Shown one piece after another: positions 1 to 8,166 of a DNA stretch of 64,000 nucleotides; position 1 is the first letter of the stretch, and every line of letters starts with the position of its first letter. The translations under genes were made by a program, and so were the position numbers. Source of the DNA: Vicinamibacterales bacterium (GTDB lineage Bacteria > Acidobacteriota > Vicinamibacteria > Vicinamibacterales > 2-12-FULL-66-21); assembly GCA_036496585.1 (NCBI GenBank), contig DASXLB010000066.1, positions 62,001 to 126,000 on the forward strand. The letters are read 5' to 3'. The notes under the pieces were generated by a model. The model was not told the origin of the DNA. It did not search any database and saw nothing but the letters and a program-made list of their open reading frames with translations.

Positions 1-2439
1 GGCTTCACCATGGTCGCCGTCGCCGTGCTGGCCCTCGGCATCGGCGCCAACACGGCGATGTTCACCGTCGTCAACACGCTGCTGCTCAAGCCGCTCGCCG
101 GCCGCGCCGACACTCTCGTCGGCCTTTACAGCCACGACCGCACGAAAGTCGAGTCCTTCCGCGCCTTTTCGTACCCCAACTACGCCGACATCCGCGATCG
201 CAACGACGTGTTCGAGAGCCTCATGGCGCACACCTTCTCGATGGTCGGCCTGCCGGCCGGCGACGGGATGCGGCAGACGTTCGTCGAAGTGGTCTCGTCG
301 AACTACTTCGACGCCCTCGGCGCGCCGCTCGCCGCCGGACGCGCGTTCACCGCCGACGAGGAACGTCCTGGTGCGCGTCTGCCGGTCGCCGTCGTCCGGC
401 ACGACCGCGCCGATCTGCTCGGACACACGATCAAGGTCAACACGATCGACTTCACCGTCGTCGGCGTCGCGCCGGCCGGCTTCACCGGCACGATGGCGCT
501 GATTTCCCCGGAGCTATGGCTGCCGCTCGGCATGTTCGACGTCGTCGTCAACGACATCTTCAAGCAGAAAGGCACGGGGCTCGGCGATCGGACGGCCGAC
601 TCGCTGGTCGTCGCGGGTCGGCTCAAGCCGGGCGTCACGATCGCCGCGGCAGGGGCACACCTCGACGTGCTGTCGCGCCAGCTGGCGCAGGCCTACCCCG
701 CCGTCAATCACGATCAACTGCTCACTATCAATCCGCTGCCGCGTCTGGGGACGAGCACGTCGCCGGGATCCGACGGCGGCGTCGCCGGCGCCGCAGCGCT
801 GCTGATGGGGCTGGCGGGTGTCGTGCTGCTCATCGCCTGCCTCAACATCGCGAACATGCTGCTGGCGCGCGGATCGGCGCGGCGCCGTGAGATCGCGATC
901 CGCCTCGCCATCGGCGGCAATCGCGCCCGCATCGTCCGGCAGCTGATGACGGAGGGGCTGCTGCTGGCGGCCGGCGGCGCCGCCGGCGGCCTGGTGCTCG
1001 CCTGGTGGTCGACGGGCGCGCTCGCCGCGTCGCTCGCAGCGGTGATGCCGCTTGGCATCGAGTTCCGCCCGGCGCCGGATCTGCGGGTGCTCGCGGCGAC
1101 GTCCGCGTTCGCCGTGCTCGCCACGGTGCTGGCGGGTCTCGGACCGGCGTTGAAGACGTCGAAGATCAATCTCGTCGATGACCTGAAAGCGCTGGCATCT
1201 GGCGCCGGATCGCCGCGCCGTCGCTTCTCCGCGCGCAACGTGCTCGTCGTGGGACAGATCGCGCTGTCGCTGATGCTGCTGTCGGCGGGTGGGCTGTTCG
1301 CGCGCGGCGCGCTGAAGGCGGCGGCGGCGAACCCCGGCTTCAGCTACGACCGTCAGTTGCTCGTCGGCATCGATCCGAGCCTGGTGCAGTACGACGAAGC
1401 GCGCGGCCGCGAGAGCCGCCGCGCCGCGCTCGAGCGGCTCCGCCGCCTGCCCGGCGTCGAGGCGGCGAGCCTGGCGTCGTCGGTGCCGCTCGGCGAGTTT
1501 CACGAGGAGCAGCAGGTCGAGCGCCTCGGCGGACCGTCGCGGGCCGACCAGGCGGCGCGCGTGTCGGCCGTCTTCCGGATCGTCGGCGCCGACTACTTCC
1601 GGACGCTGGCCCTGCCGATGGTGCGCGGTCGCGAGTTCACTCGCGTCGAGGAGGATTCCGCCACCGCGCCGCGCGTGGCGATCGTCGACGAGCGCTTCGC
1701 GCGCAGGTTGTTCGGCGCCGACGATCCCATCGGTCAGCTGGTGCGCTTCCAGAACACGCCGGGGTCGTCTGACAACCTCGATCGCCAGCCGCTCGAGATC
1801 GTCGGGGTCGCGGCGCCAATCCGCGACGAGCTGTTCGATCGCGAAGCCGGCCCGGCGATCTACGTGCCCTCTGGCCGCATCTATCGCGCCAACACCAGCG
1901 TGCACGTGCGCGCCGCGCGGGCGGGAACAGAGGCGGACGTGCTTGCTTCGGTCCGGCAGGCGCTTCGCGATCTCGATCCGCGTCTGCCGATCGTCACGGC
2001 GACGACGATGCACGCGTTCCATGACCGCAGCCTGGAACTGTGGGCCGTCCGATCCGGCGGGCGCCTGTTCCTGACGTTCGGACTGCTGGCCTTGCTCCTG
2101 GCCGTGGTCGGGCTCTACGGCGTGAAGTCGTACGTGGTGTCGCAGCGTACTCGCGAGATCGGCGTCCGCATGGCCCTGGGCGCCAAGCCTCGCGACGTGA
2201 TGGGACTGGTGCTCAAGGAGGGGGCGGTGCTGGCCGGGATCGGCGTCGCGCTCGGGCTGCCGCTGGCGGCGCTCCTCGGGGTCGGGCTGAGCAGCTTCTT
2301 GTACGACGTCAAGCCGCTCGATCCGATCGTCTTCGTCTCGGCGCCGCTGGTCCTGGCGCTGGCGTCGCTCGCCGCGACCTGGCTGCCCGCGCGCCGCGCC
2401 ACGCGCGTCACACCGCTTACCGCGCTCCGCGCAGAATAA
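1..2439 (+). CDS. ABC transporter permease, MacB/FtsX type with duplicated permease module (5'-truncated)
   Basis: The reading frame is open from the first base (Gly-Phe-Thr before the ATG at 10), so the gene starts upstream of the window and the ATG at 10 is probably internal. At least 809 residues are visible. The order is a first membrane segment with the GIGANTAMF motif, a periplasmic MacB-type core (about 60-250), an FtsX block of three membrane helices (about 262-385), a second periplasmic core and a second FtsX block (about 690-805). This doubled architecture is typical of the orphan permeases that are very numerous in Acidobacteria. They resemble MacB/LolC-type mechanotransmission permeases and act in the inner membrane, but their substrates are unknown. 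No ATPase gene follows. The family call is firm; the transported or extruded substrate cannot be inferred. Confidence 0.9.
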   Translation, partial: GFTMVAVAVLALGIGANTAMFTVVNTLLLKPLAGRADTLVGLYSHDRTKVESFRAFSYPNYADIRDRNDVFESLMAHTFSMVGLPAGDGMRQTFVEVVSSNYFDALGAPLAAGRAFTADEERPGARLPVAVVRHDRADLLGHTIKVNTIDFTVVGVAPAGFTGTMALISPELWLPLGMFDVVVNDIFKQKGTGLGDRTADSLVVAGRLKPGVTIAAAGAHLDVLSRQLAQAYPAVNHDQLLTINPLPRLGTSTSPGSDGGVAGAAALLMGLAGVVLLIACLNIANMLLARGSARRREIAIRLAIGGNRARIVRQLMTEGLLLAAGGAAGGLVLAWWSTGALAASLAAVMPLGIEFRPAPDLRVLAATSAFAVLATVLAGLGPALKTSKINLVDDLKALASGAGSPRRRFSARNVLVVGQIALSLMLLSAGGLFARGALKAAAANPGFSYDRQLLVGIDPSLVQYDEARGRESRRAALERLRRLPGVEAASLASSVPLGEFHEEQQVERLGGPSRADQAARVSAVFRIVGADYFRTLALPMVRGREFTRVEEDSATAPRVAIVDERFARRLFGADDPIGQLVRFQNTPGSSDNLDRQPLEIVGVAAPIRDELFDREAGPAIYVPSGRIYRANTSVHVRAARAGTEADVLASVRQALRDLDPRLPIVTATTMHAFHDRSLELWAVRSGGRLFLTFGLLALLLAVVGLYGVKSYVVSQRTREIGVRMALGAKPRDVMGLVLKEGAVLAGIGVALGLPLAALLGVGLSSFLYDVKPLDPIVFVSAPLVLALASLAATWLPARRATRVTPLTALRAE

Positions 2440-2482
2440 CGGGCCTCACCGCCGCCGCGGTGTGACCGCTGACGCCTTCGCC

Positions 2483-2502
2483 TACAATGCGGGCCTGGGA
2501 GG
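2483..2502 (+). promoter_or_regulatory. Candidate -10 box (TACAAT) and Shine-Dalgarno for the VWA gene
   Basis: TACAAT lies at 2483-2488, with a TGTGAC that could serve as a weak -35 at 2461-2466 (16-nt spacer). A GGGAGG Shine-Dalgarno lies at 2497-2502, six bases before the ATG at 2509. The implied leader is only about 13-15 nt. This is read from the sequence; no transcript evidence is available. Confidence 0.45.
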
Positions 2503-2508
2503 CTCGCG

Positions 2509-4278
2509 ATGAGGACCGCCGGGCGCTTGACGACCGCCGCGCTGGCGCTTTCGATGTTCGGGCCGCGCACGGTGGCGGCGCAATCGGGCAAAGGCAGCCT
2601 GCCGGCGAGGGTCGAGTTCCGCGCGATTGGCGACGAGGGACAGATCGTCACCGACCTGAAGGCGCCGGATCTGGCGCTGAAGGTGAACGGCAAGCCGCAC
2701 GCGATTCGGTCGCTGACGGTCTTCGCCGCGACGACCACCGCCCCGGCCTCGCCGTTGCCTCCACCGTACTCGACGAACACCGCCGGCCAGGGCGGCCGCA
2801 TCATCCACGTGCTCATCGACGACGACTCGATCGCGCCGGGACGCGAGTCGCAGGTCCGCGATGCGATCCGCATCCTGTCCGCCGAGCTCGCGCCAACCGA
2901 CCGGCTTGGCGTCCTGACGCCGCAGGGCACGCTCAACATCCCGCCGACCACCGACCTGACGAAAGTGCGGCTGGCGGTGAACGGCCTGACCGGCCGAGCC
3001 GCGACGGTCGAAACCGATCAGGACGCGCAGTGCCGCACGACGCACGTGTTCAGGGCGCTCGGCACGATGATCGCGCTCGCCGGGGACGCACCCACGACGA
3101 TTGCGATCTTCTCGGGCGGCGTGTCGCCGCCGAGCACGCGCATCGTCGACGTCGGGCGCCGCGATCGGACCATCGGCGGCGGATCGTCGGCGCCGGCGAG
3201 CGCACTGACCGACATGTGCCCCGTCCGCCCGGAAGATCTGCAGAACATCGGGTCGCTCGCCTCGGTTGCCAATCTCGACTTCTACCTGCTGCACATGTCC
3301 GACGCGCTGCCCAGCCGCTCGCCGGCCCAGGACGCCGGCTTCGAGAGTCTTGCCGGCGCCACCGGCGCCCGCTACATCGAGCTGCCGAAAGAGCCACAGA
3401 CCGCCGTCTCGACGCTGCTGCGCGAAACCGCCGCCTACTACGTCGCGACATTCGATCCCGAACCCGGCGAGCGCACCGGCCAGCCGCAGCGTCTCGAGCT
3501 GACGACGACCCGCGACAAGGTCAAGCTGCGGACGCGCCCCGCCATCCTGATCCCCCGAGAGCTTGCCGCGAAGAGCGTGGCGCCGCGCGATCTGCTGCGG
3601 GTCGCCTCTGAGTACCGCGACCTGCCGCTACGCTCCACGGCGTACGCGTCGCGCATGCCGGGCGGCAACGACGTCCGCGTTGTCGCCCTGTTCGAGCCGA
3701 TCGAGCGCGACGCGACGATCGCGGCGGCGAGCGTCGGCCTGTTCGACGGCAAGGGCACGCTGAAAGCGCAATGGACGGCGCAGAAAGACGATCTGGCGCG
3801 GCGCCCGATGCGCGCCGACCTGCAGGTGCCGCCCGGCATGTATCGCGTCCGCGTGGCAGCGCTCGACACGAGCGGACGGTCGGGCACCACCGACGACGAC
3901 GTGACCGCGGCACCGGTGCGCGCCGATCCTCTGACATTGAGCGCGCTCGTCATCGGCACGCGGCCGGCGGGCGGCGGCTTCGCGCCGAGACTCGAGTTCA
4001 CGAGCGAGACGGTCGCGATCGGGCTGGTCGAACTCTACAACGTGCCGGCCGGGGTGACGGTCGCCGTCAGCCTCGACGTCGCGTCGACGCCCGAAGGTCC
4101 GGCGCTCGCTGCGGCCGAGACCACGATCGGCCGCGGCGGTTCGGAGGACGCACGCACCGCGATCGGCGGGTTTGCCATCGAGCATCTCCCGGCCGGCGAC
4201 TATCTGATGCGCGCGGTCGTCACGCTCGACGGCAAGCCGGTCGGCAAGGTCGTGAGAGCGCTACGGAAGGCGGGGTGA
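2509..4278 (+). CDS. Exported VWFA-related protein (acidobacterial type)
   Basis: A 589-residue protein with a Sec signal peptide (basic start, hydrophobic stretch, cleavage near Ala-Ala-Gln at about 25). A first beta-rich region carries the 'V.F.AIGDEGQIVTDLKAPD' style seen in acidobacterial VWA proteins. A von Willebrand A-like fold follows at about 100-330 (start IIHVLIDDDSI), then a long C-terminal region of beta-sandwich-like segments. The second Asp-rich strand resembles a degenerate MIDAS, so metal binding is uncertain. Such proteins are abundant in Acidobacteria and are thought to act in the periplasm or at the cell surface in protein-protein contacts. The start is fixed by a GGGAGG ribosome site. 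The last 18 bases overlap the 3' end of the convergent adenylate kinase gene. The precise role is unknown. Confidence 0.8.
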   Translation: MRTAGRLTTAALALSMFGPRTVAAQSGKGSLPARVEFRAIGDEGQIVTDLKAPDLALKVNGKPHAIRSLTVFAATTTAPASPLPPPYSTNTAGQGGRIIHVLIDDDSIAPGRESQVRDAIRILSAELAPTDRLGVLTPQGTLNIPPTTDLTKVRLAVNGLTGRAATVETDQDAQCRTTHVFRALGTMIALAGDAPTTIAIFSGGVSPPSTRIVDVGRRDRTIGGGSSAPASALTDMCPVRPEDLQNIGSLASVANLDFYLLHMSDALPSRSPAQDAGFESLAGATGARYIELPKEPQTAVSTLLRETAAYYVATFDPEPGERTGQPQRLELTTTRDKVKLRTRPAILIPRELAAKSVAPRDLLRVASEYRDLPLRSTAYASRMPGGNDVRVVALFEPIERDATIAAASVGLFDGKGTLKAQWTAQKDDLARRPMRADLQVPPGMYRVRVAALDTSGRSGTTDDDVTAAPVRADPLTLSALVIGTRPAGGGFAPRLEFTSETVAIGLVELYNVPAGVTVAVSLDVASTPEGPALAAAETTIGRGGSEDARTAIGGFAIEHLPAGDYLMRAVVTLDGKPVGKVVRALRKAG

Positions 4279-4905
4279 CATGACGCGCTGGAGATGCGCG
4301 TGCAGCGCGGCGGTGACGCGGTCGGCGTGCTGCAGCCCGTTGACCTCGCCGTAGCCGTCGCGCCCGCGGTAGTAGTCGATGACGGGCGTAGCCGCCTCGG
4401 CGTAGGTCTCGAGGCGCCGCCGCACGGTCTCGGGATGGTCGTCGGGGCGCCGGATCAGCTCGCCGCCACAGTACGGACAGTGCTCGGCCCCGGTGGCGTC
4501 ATGGGCCACCGACTGGGTCAGACCGCAGTTGTCGCAGACGCGGCGGCTCGACATGCGCCTGACGATCGCGTCCTGCGGCACGTCGATCAGCATGACGACG
4601 AACGACTCGGGCTGACGCAGCGCGTCGAGCGACCGCGCCTGCGTCGCGGTGCGCGGAAAGCCGTCGAGGATGAATCCGCCGGCGGTGTCGGAGACAGCGA
4701 GGCGATCGCGGACGAGATCCGCCATCAGCTGATCGCCGACCAGGCCGCCGGAGGCCATGACGCCCGCGACTTGCTTGCCGAGAGGCGTCCCCGCCTTCAC
4801 GGCAGCGCGCAGGATGTCGCCCGTGGAAATGTGGGGAACCGAGAGCTGACTGGCGAGACGGGCAGCCTGGGTCCCCTTGCCGGAGCCCGGGGGCCCGAGA
4901 AGCAC
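4261..4905 (-). CDS. adk: Adenylate kinase
   Basis: 214 residues with the full adenylate kinase signature: P-loop GPPGSGKGT at the N-terminus, the AMP-binding STGDILR segment, the DGFPRT motif and a LID domain. The LID has two Cys pairs (CDNC and CPYC), so it is predicted to bind zinc, as in many Gram-positive and some Gram-negative enzymes. The enzyme interconverts ATP + AMP and 2 ADP in the cytoplasm. The start is odd: the usual N-terminus reads (M)NIVLLG, but here the codons before the conserved Val are TTA-AAT-ATC with no ATG. The first usable start is GTG at 4905, about 12 nt after a GGGAGGAG ribosome site. It lies 29 nt downstream of the cytochrome-HhH gene and may be co-transcribed with it. 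It is far from the ribosomal-protein cluster where adk often sits. Confidence 0.93.
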   Translation of the reverse strand: MLLGPPGSGKGTQAARLASQLSVPHISTGDILRAAVKAGTPLGKQVAGVMASGGLVGDQLMADLVRDRLAVSDTAGGFILDGFPRTATQARSLDALRQPESFVVMLIDVPQDAIVRRMSSRRVCDNCGLTQSVAHDATGAEHCPYCGGELIRRPDDHPETVRRRLETYAEAATPVIDYYRGRDGYGEVNGLQHADRVTAALHAHLQRVMSPRLP

Positions 4906-4934
4906 GATATTTAAGGTCTCCTCCCGCCGTCAGT

Positions 4935-5426
4935 TTACTTCGGGGCGTAGACGATGCGCGACTTGGCGTCGGCGAGCCGCTTGGGATCGAGCCCCGGCAC
5001 CTTCTTGACGTCGGCGAACGACCTGAACGTAGTGCCCGCCTCGCGCGAAGCGACGATCGCTGCGGCCTCGTCGGCGGTGAGACCGGTGACCGCGGCGATC
5101 TCACTGGCGGTTGCCTTGTTCACGTCGACGGCGGGAAAGAACTTCGACAGGTACGCCTTGACGACGTCCGCCTGCTCATCAGTCGCCGGCGCGCCACGGT
5201 TGTTGCGCATGTCGTCGACGGTCGCGGCCCAGCCCGCGGTCGTCTTGGGCAGCGCGATCGCATGAAGGATGCCGTGGCAAGGAACACACAGCGTCGCGAC
5301 GGCGTCGCGGCCGTCGCCGGCCGGCAGCGCCGCCGATTCCTCGGGGGTGAGCGGACGGACGTCGTGCGCCGGCACCGGCGCCGCCGGCACCTGCGCCAGC
5401 ACGACGGCCAGAAAGAGCGCCGTCAT
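4935..5426 (-). CDS. Exported c-type cytochrome fused to a ComEA-like helix-hairpin-helix domain
   Basis: 163 residues. A short signal peptide (MTALFLAVVLAQ) precedes a mono-heme c-type segment with the CVPCH motif at 47-51; Met73 is a possible distal ligand. From about 101 to the end there is a ComEA-type helix-hairpin-helix repeat (DVNKATASEI, then VPGLDPKRLADAK). Heme attachment to CxxCH implies periplasmic location, where it could accept electrons from the quinoprotein dehydrogenase encoded two genes upstream. HhH domains often bind DNA backbone, but they also occur as simple structural modules. The start ATG at 5426 overlaps the stop of the ThuA gene by four bases (ATGA), so translation is probably coupled; a longer upstream extension in this frame lacks protein-like character. 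Function inferred from motifs and operon position. Confidence 0.75.
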   Translation of the reverse strand: MTALFLAVVLAQVPAAPVPAHDVRPLTPEESAALPAGDGRDAVATLCVPCHGILHAIALPKTTAGWAATVDDMRNNRGAPATDEQADVVKAYLSKFFPAVDVNKATASEIAAVTGLTADEAAAIVASREAGTTFRSFADVKKVPGLDPKRLADAKSRIVYAPK

Positions 5427-6298
5427 TTCGCCGAACCGGGGAAGGCCCGCGGCGTGGCGTCGCCTTCGGTCATCCCCAGCGCCCACTTCAACGCCTCGAG
5501 ATACATCACCTGGACGTCGCGGTTGTCCCAGGTGGACGCGGCGTGGCCGAGGGCCGAGTAGAACACTCGACCCTTGCCGTAGGTCTTCGCCCAGACGAGC
5601 GGAAAGTCGCCGTCGGTGCGGTGCACGTCTTGGTTGGGCGCCATCTTCGAGACGTCGAGGCGCAGGAGCACGTGGATCTTCTCGCGCGAGTAGTCCTTCG
5701 CCTGGTAGAACTCGTCGGTGAACGGGAACGGCGCGGCGCCGAAATGCTTCGTCGCCGGGAACGCCGGGTCTTCATTGATCACCGTGCCGGCGGCACTCCC
5801 CCACGGATGGCCATCGTAGCGGCCGCCGATCATCTCGCCGAATTCCGGCCAGTCGAGAAACGCCGTCGTCGCGGTGTGCGCGGCGACGAAGCCCTTGCCG
5901 TCGTCTCTCACGAAGGCGAGCAGCTCTGCTTTCTGTTTGTCGTCGATCGGGACGTCGCGATGGCCGAGAAAAAAGATCGCGTCGACGCTCGCCAGGCTGG
6001 GGCCGCCGCTGGCCGGCTGGCCGCTGGTCATCTGCGGCGTCTTCGAGATGATGTTGGAGTCGGTGCGGATAAAGCTGTCGTAGGCACCCGACTCGTAGCC
6101 GAGCCGCTCGATGACCGACATCGCGTGCGAAACCGATTCGTGCTGCGCAATGCCATTGCGCGTGTCGGCCCAGATGAGCACCGTCTTGCGCGGACGCGGG
6201 CCGCCGCGGCCGCCGCGGCCCTGGCCCGACGGCGCGGCGGCGATGAGCACGCAGCCGGCGATCGCCAGCCAGATGGTGGCACGCTTACTTGATCGCAT
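5423..6298 (-). CDS. ThuA-like domain protein, exported
   Basis: 291 residues from the ATG at 6298. An N-terminal signal sequence (ATIWLAIAGCVLIAAA, with a possible lipobox-like Cys at about 16) is followed by a short Gly/Arg-rich linker and a ThuA-like fold resembling class I glutamine amidotransferases: the AIFFLGHRD strand, the GKGFVAAHTAT turn and a C-terminal GKGRVFYSALGHAAS segment. ThuA proteins are found near sugar dehydrogenases and trehalose/glucoside oxidation genes, but their biochemical activity is poorly defined. The start overlaps the end of the quinoprotein gene by 14 bases, and the end overlaps the cytochrome gene by four. This places it in the middle of the operon receptor-dehydrogenase-ThuA-cytochrome. 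Longer upstream in-frame sequence is a shadow of the dehydrogenase gene. Confidence 0.85.
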   Translation of the reverse strand: MRSSKRATIWLAIAGCVLIAAAPSGQGRGGRGGPRPRKTVLIWADTRNGIAQHESVSHAMSVIERLGYESGAYDSFIRTDSNIISKTPQMTSGQPASGGPSLASVDAIFFLGHRDVPIDDKQKAELLAFVRDDGKGFVAAHTATTAFLDWPEFGEMIGGRYDGHPWGSAAGTVINEDPAFPATKHFGAAPFPFTDEFYQAKDYSREKIHVLLRLDVSKMAPNQDVHRTDGDFPLVWAKTYGKGRVFYSALGHAASTWDNRDVQVMYLEALKWALGMTEGDATPRAFPGSAK

Positions 6299-8159
6299 AG
6301 GCGACCACCGTATCGGACGTCGGACTCTGGAGGAAGCCGCCGCCGCCGGCGGCAATGACGACGTACTGCTTGCCGTCGCGCCCCAGATACGTGGACGGAA
6401 TCGCGTGGCCCGGCGCCTCGAGGGTATCGCTCCACAACTCCTTGCCTGTCCGCGCGTCAAAAGCCCGGAATTTGCTGTCGACGGTCGCGGCGATGAACAC
6501 GAGATTGCCGGCGGTCGAGATGGCGCCGCCGAGACTGGGCGTGCCGGTCTTCAGCCCCTTCGCCTCGAGCTCGGGGAACGATCCGAGCGGCACGTGCCAG
6601 ACGATGTCGCCGGTCTTTGTGCTGACCGCCACCAGCTCGCCCCACGGCGGCGCCTGGCAGGAATACATCGTCTTCGGGTCCCAGAAGCGGCGGCCCTCGG
6701 GCGTCACCTTGCGCCAGGTCGGCGCCGCGCCGGCGTTCTCGTCGCTCGCGCCGCGCTGCGCGGACACCGCCGCGGCGGACGGCGGCGGGCCGCCTCCGGG
6801 AGGAGCGCCGCGGCCACCCCTGCTGCCGCGACCGCCGGTCGCCTGCTCGAGGTGTCCCCACTGCCCGGCGTTCATGACGTTGGTGATCATCAGGCCAAGC
6901 GGCCTGTCGTAGGTCACGCCGTTCCAGTTGCCGCCGCCGACCGCGCCCGGGAACAGCACGATGTCCTGCTTGTCATTCCACGGTTGGAAGGGCCCGGAAT
7001 CGGCGATCGAGTATTTCTCCCAGAGCCCCTGACAGTAGGCATCGTGTGCGGGCGTGATTCCCTTCGCCAGGTCCTCCTTTTTCATCGCGTTGCGCGCGAG
7101 CGGCGCCGGCTTCAGCGGAAACGGCTGCGTCGGCGACGTCTGCTCGCCGGGCGCCGTCGACTGCGGCACCGTGCGTTCCTCGGCGCCCCAGATCGGTTCG
7201 CCGTTGGTGCGATCCAGCACCCACAGCAGCCCCATCTTCGTGATCTGGGCGACGGCCGGGACCGTCTTGCCGTTCCTCACGACGTCGACGAGCGTCGGCG
7301 CGGCACCGAGGTCGTAGTCCCAGATGTCGTGGTGGACGATCTGCCGGTACCACTTCAGCGTGCCGGTAGCGGCGTCGAGCGCGACGACGGAAGTGCCGAA
7401 CAGATTGTCGCCGTGGTGATCGCCGCCGTAGTAGTCGTTCTCGCCCGGCATCGAGTTGGGCAGGAATACAAGTCCGCGCGCCACGTCCAGCGACATCAAC
7501 CCCCACACGTTGGTGCCGCCCGACGTTTTCCAGCCATCGTCGGTCCACGTCTCATGGCCGACTTCGCCCGGCTGTGGAATGAGGTTGAACGTCCAGACGA
7601 GCTTGCCGGTGCGCACGCTGAACGCGCGAATCCACGGCTTGTTCCCCTGCACCAGCGCGAGGTCCTTGTAGATGGCGGCAGGTGAGTTCATCGAGTCTTC
7701 GAGCTCCACCGTGCCGTCGTCGCCGAACCCGTCGGCGGGTTTACCGGTCTTGGCATCGAGCGCGAAGAGCTCGGTGCCGGCCGAGGCGATGACGCGCGGC
7801 GCTGTCCGCTGGTCGCCGGGCCAGTAAGAGACGCCGCGGCGAGTCGTCCGCGCCGCCGCCACCTTCCAGATCTGCTGGCCGCTGACGGCATCAAGCGCAT
7901 AGAAGCCGTTGCCGGCGGCAAAGAACATCACGCTGTCGACGACGAGCGGGGTGCTCTCGAAGAAGCCGGACTTGTCGCCGGTGTGGAACGTCCAGGCGCG
8001 GCTCAGCTTCGCGACGTTGTCGGCGGTGATCTGGGTGAGCGTCGAGAACCGCGTCGCCCCCTGGTCCTGGCCGTAATAGACCCAATTGTTCTGCCCGGCG
8101 AGCGAGGCCGAGCACAGCGTGACGGCGAGGACGGCGAGCGCGAGCGGTCGTCTGGGCAT
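6285..8159 (-). CDS. PQQ-dependent quinoprotein dehydrogenase (glucose/alcohol dehydrogenase type)
   Basis: 624 residues. Signal peptide (to about Ala-Gly-Gln at 23), then an eight-bladed propeller typical of PQQ dehydrogenases: 'YYGQDQGATRFSTLTQI' start, repeated W-motifs, and the signature HHDIWDYDL near residue 275 that is shared with membrane-type quinoprotein glucose dehydrogenases. There is no N-terminal five-helix membrane anchor as in E. coli Gcd, so the enzyme is a soluble or loosely attached periplasmic protein that would oxidise a sugar or alcohol and pass electrons to a cytochrome or quinone. A Gly/Arg/Pro/Ala-rich insertion occupies about 438-478. Its stop overlaps ThuA and its start is seven bases after the receptor stop. 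No PQQ biosynthesis gene is in the window. Exact substrate unknown. Confidence 0.9.
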   Translation of the reverse strand: MPRRPLALAVLAVTLCSASLAGQNNWVYYGQDQGATRFSTLTQITADNVAKLSRAWTFHTGDKSGFFESTPLVVDSVMFFAAGNGFYALDAVSGQQIWKVAAARTTRRGVSYWPGDQRTAPRVIASAGTELFALDAKTGKPADGFGDDGTVELEDSMNSPAAIYKDLALVQGNKPWIRAFSVRTGKLVWTFNLIPQPGEVGHETWTDDGWKTSGGTNVWGLMSLDVARGLVFLPNSMPGENDYYGGDHHGDNLFGTSVVALDAATGTLKWYRQIVHHDIWDYDLGAAPTLVDVVRNGKTVPAVAQITKMGLLWVLDRTNGEPIWGAEERTVPQSTAPGEQTSPTQPFPLKPAPLARNAMKKEDLAKGITPAHDAYCQGLWEKYSIADSGPFQPWNDKQDIVLFPGAVGGGNWNGVTYDRPLGLMITNVMNAGQWGHLEQATGGRGSRGGRGAPPGGGPPPSAAAVSAQRGASDENAGAAPTWRKVTPEGRRFWDPKTMYSCQAPPWGELVAVSTKTGDIVWHVPLGSFPELEAKGLKTGTPSLGGAISTAGNLVFIAATVDSKFRAFDARTGKELWSDTLEAPGHAIPSTYLGRDGKQYVVIAAGGGGFLQSPTSDTVVAYAIK

Positions 8160-8166
8160 AGGTGGC

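Noticed and set aside
514..2022. A 502-codon minus-strand frame inside the permease gene
   Set aside because: Shadow of the permease gene; composition biased to Arg/Asp/Gln/Ala and no recognisable motif.
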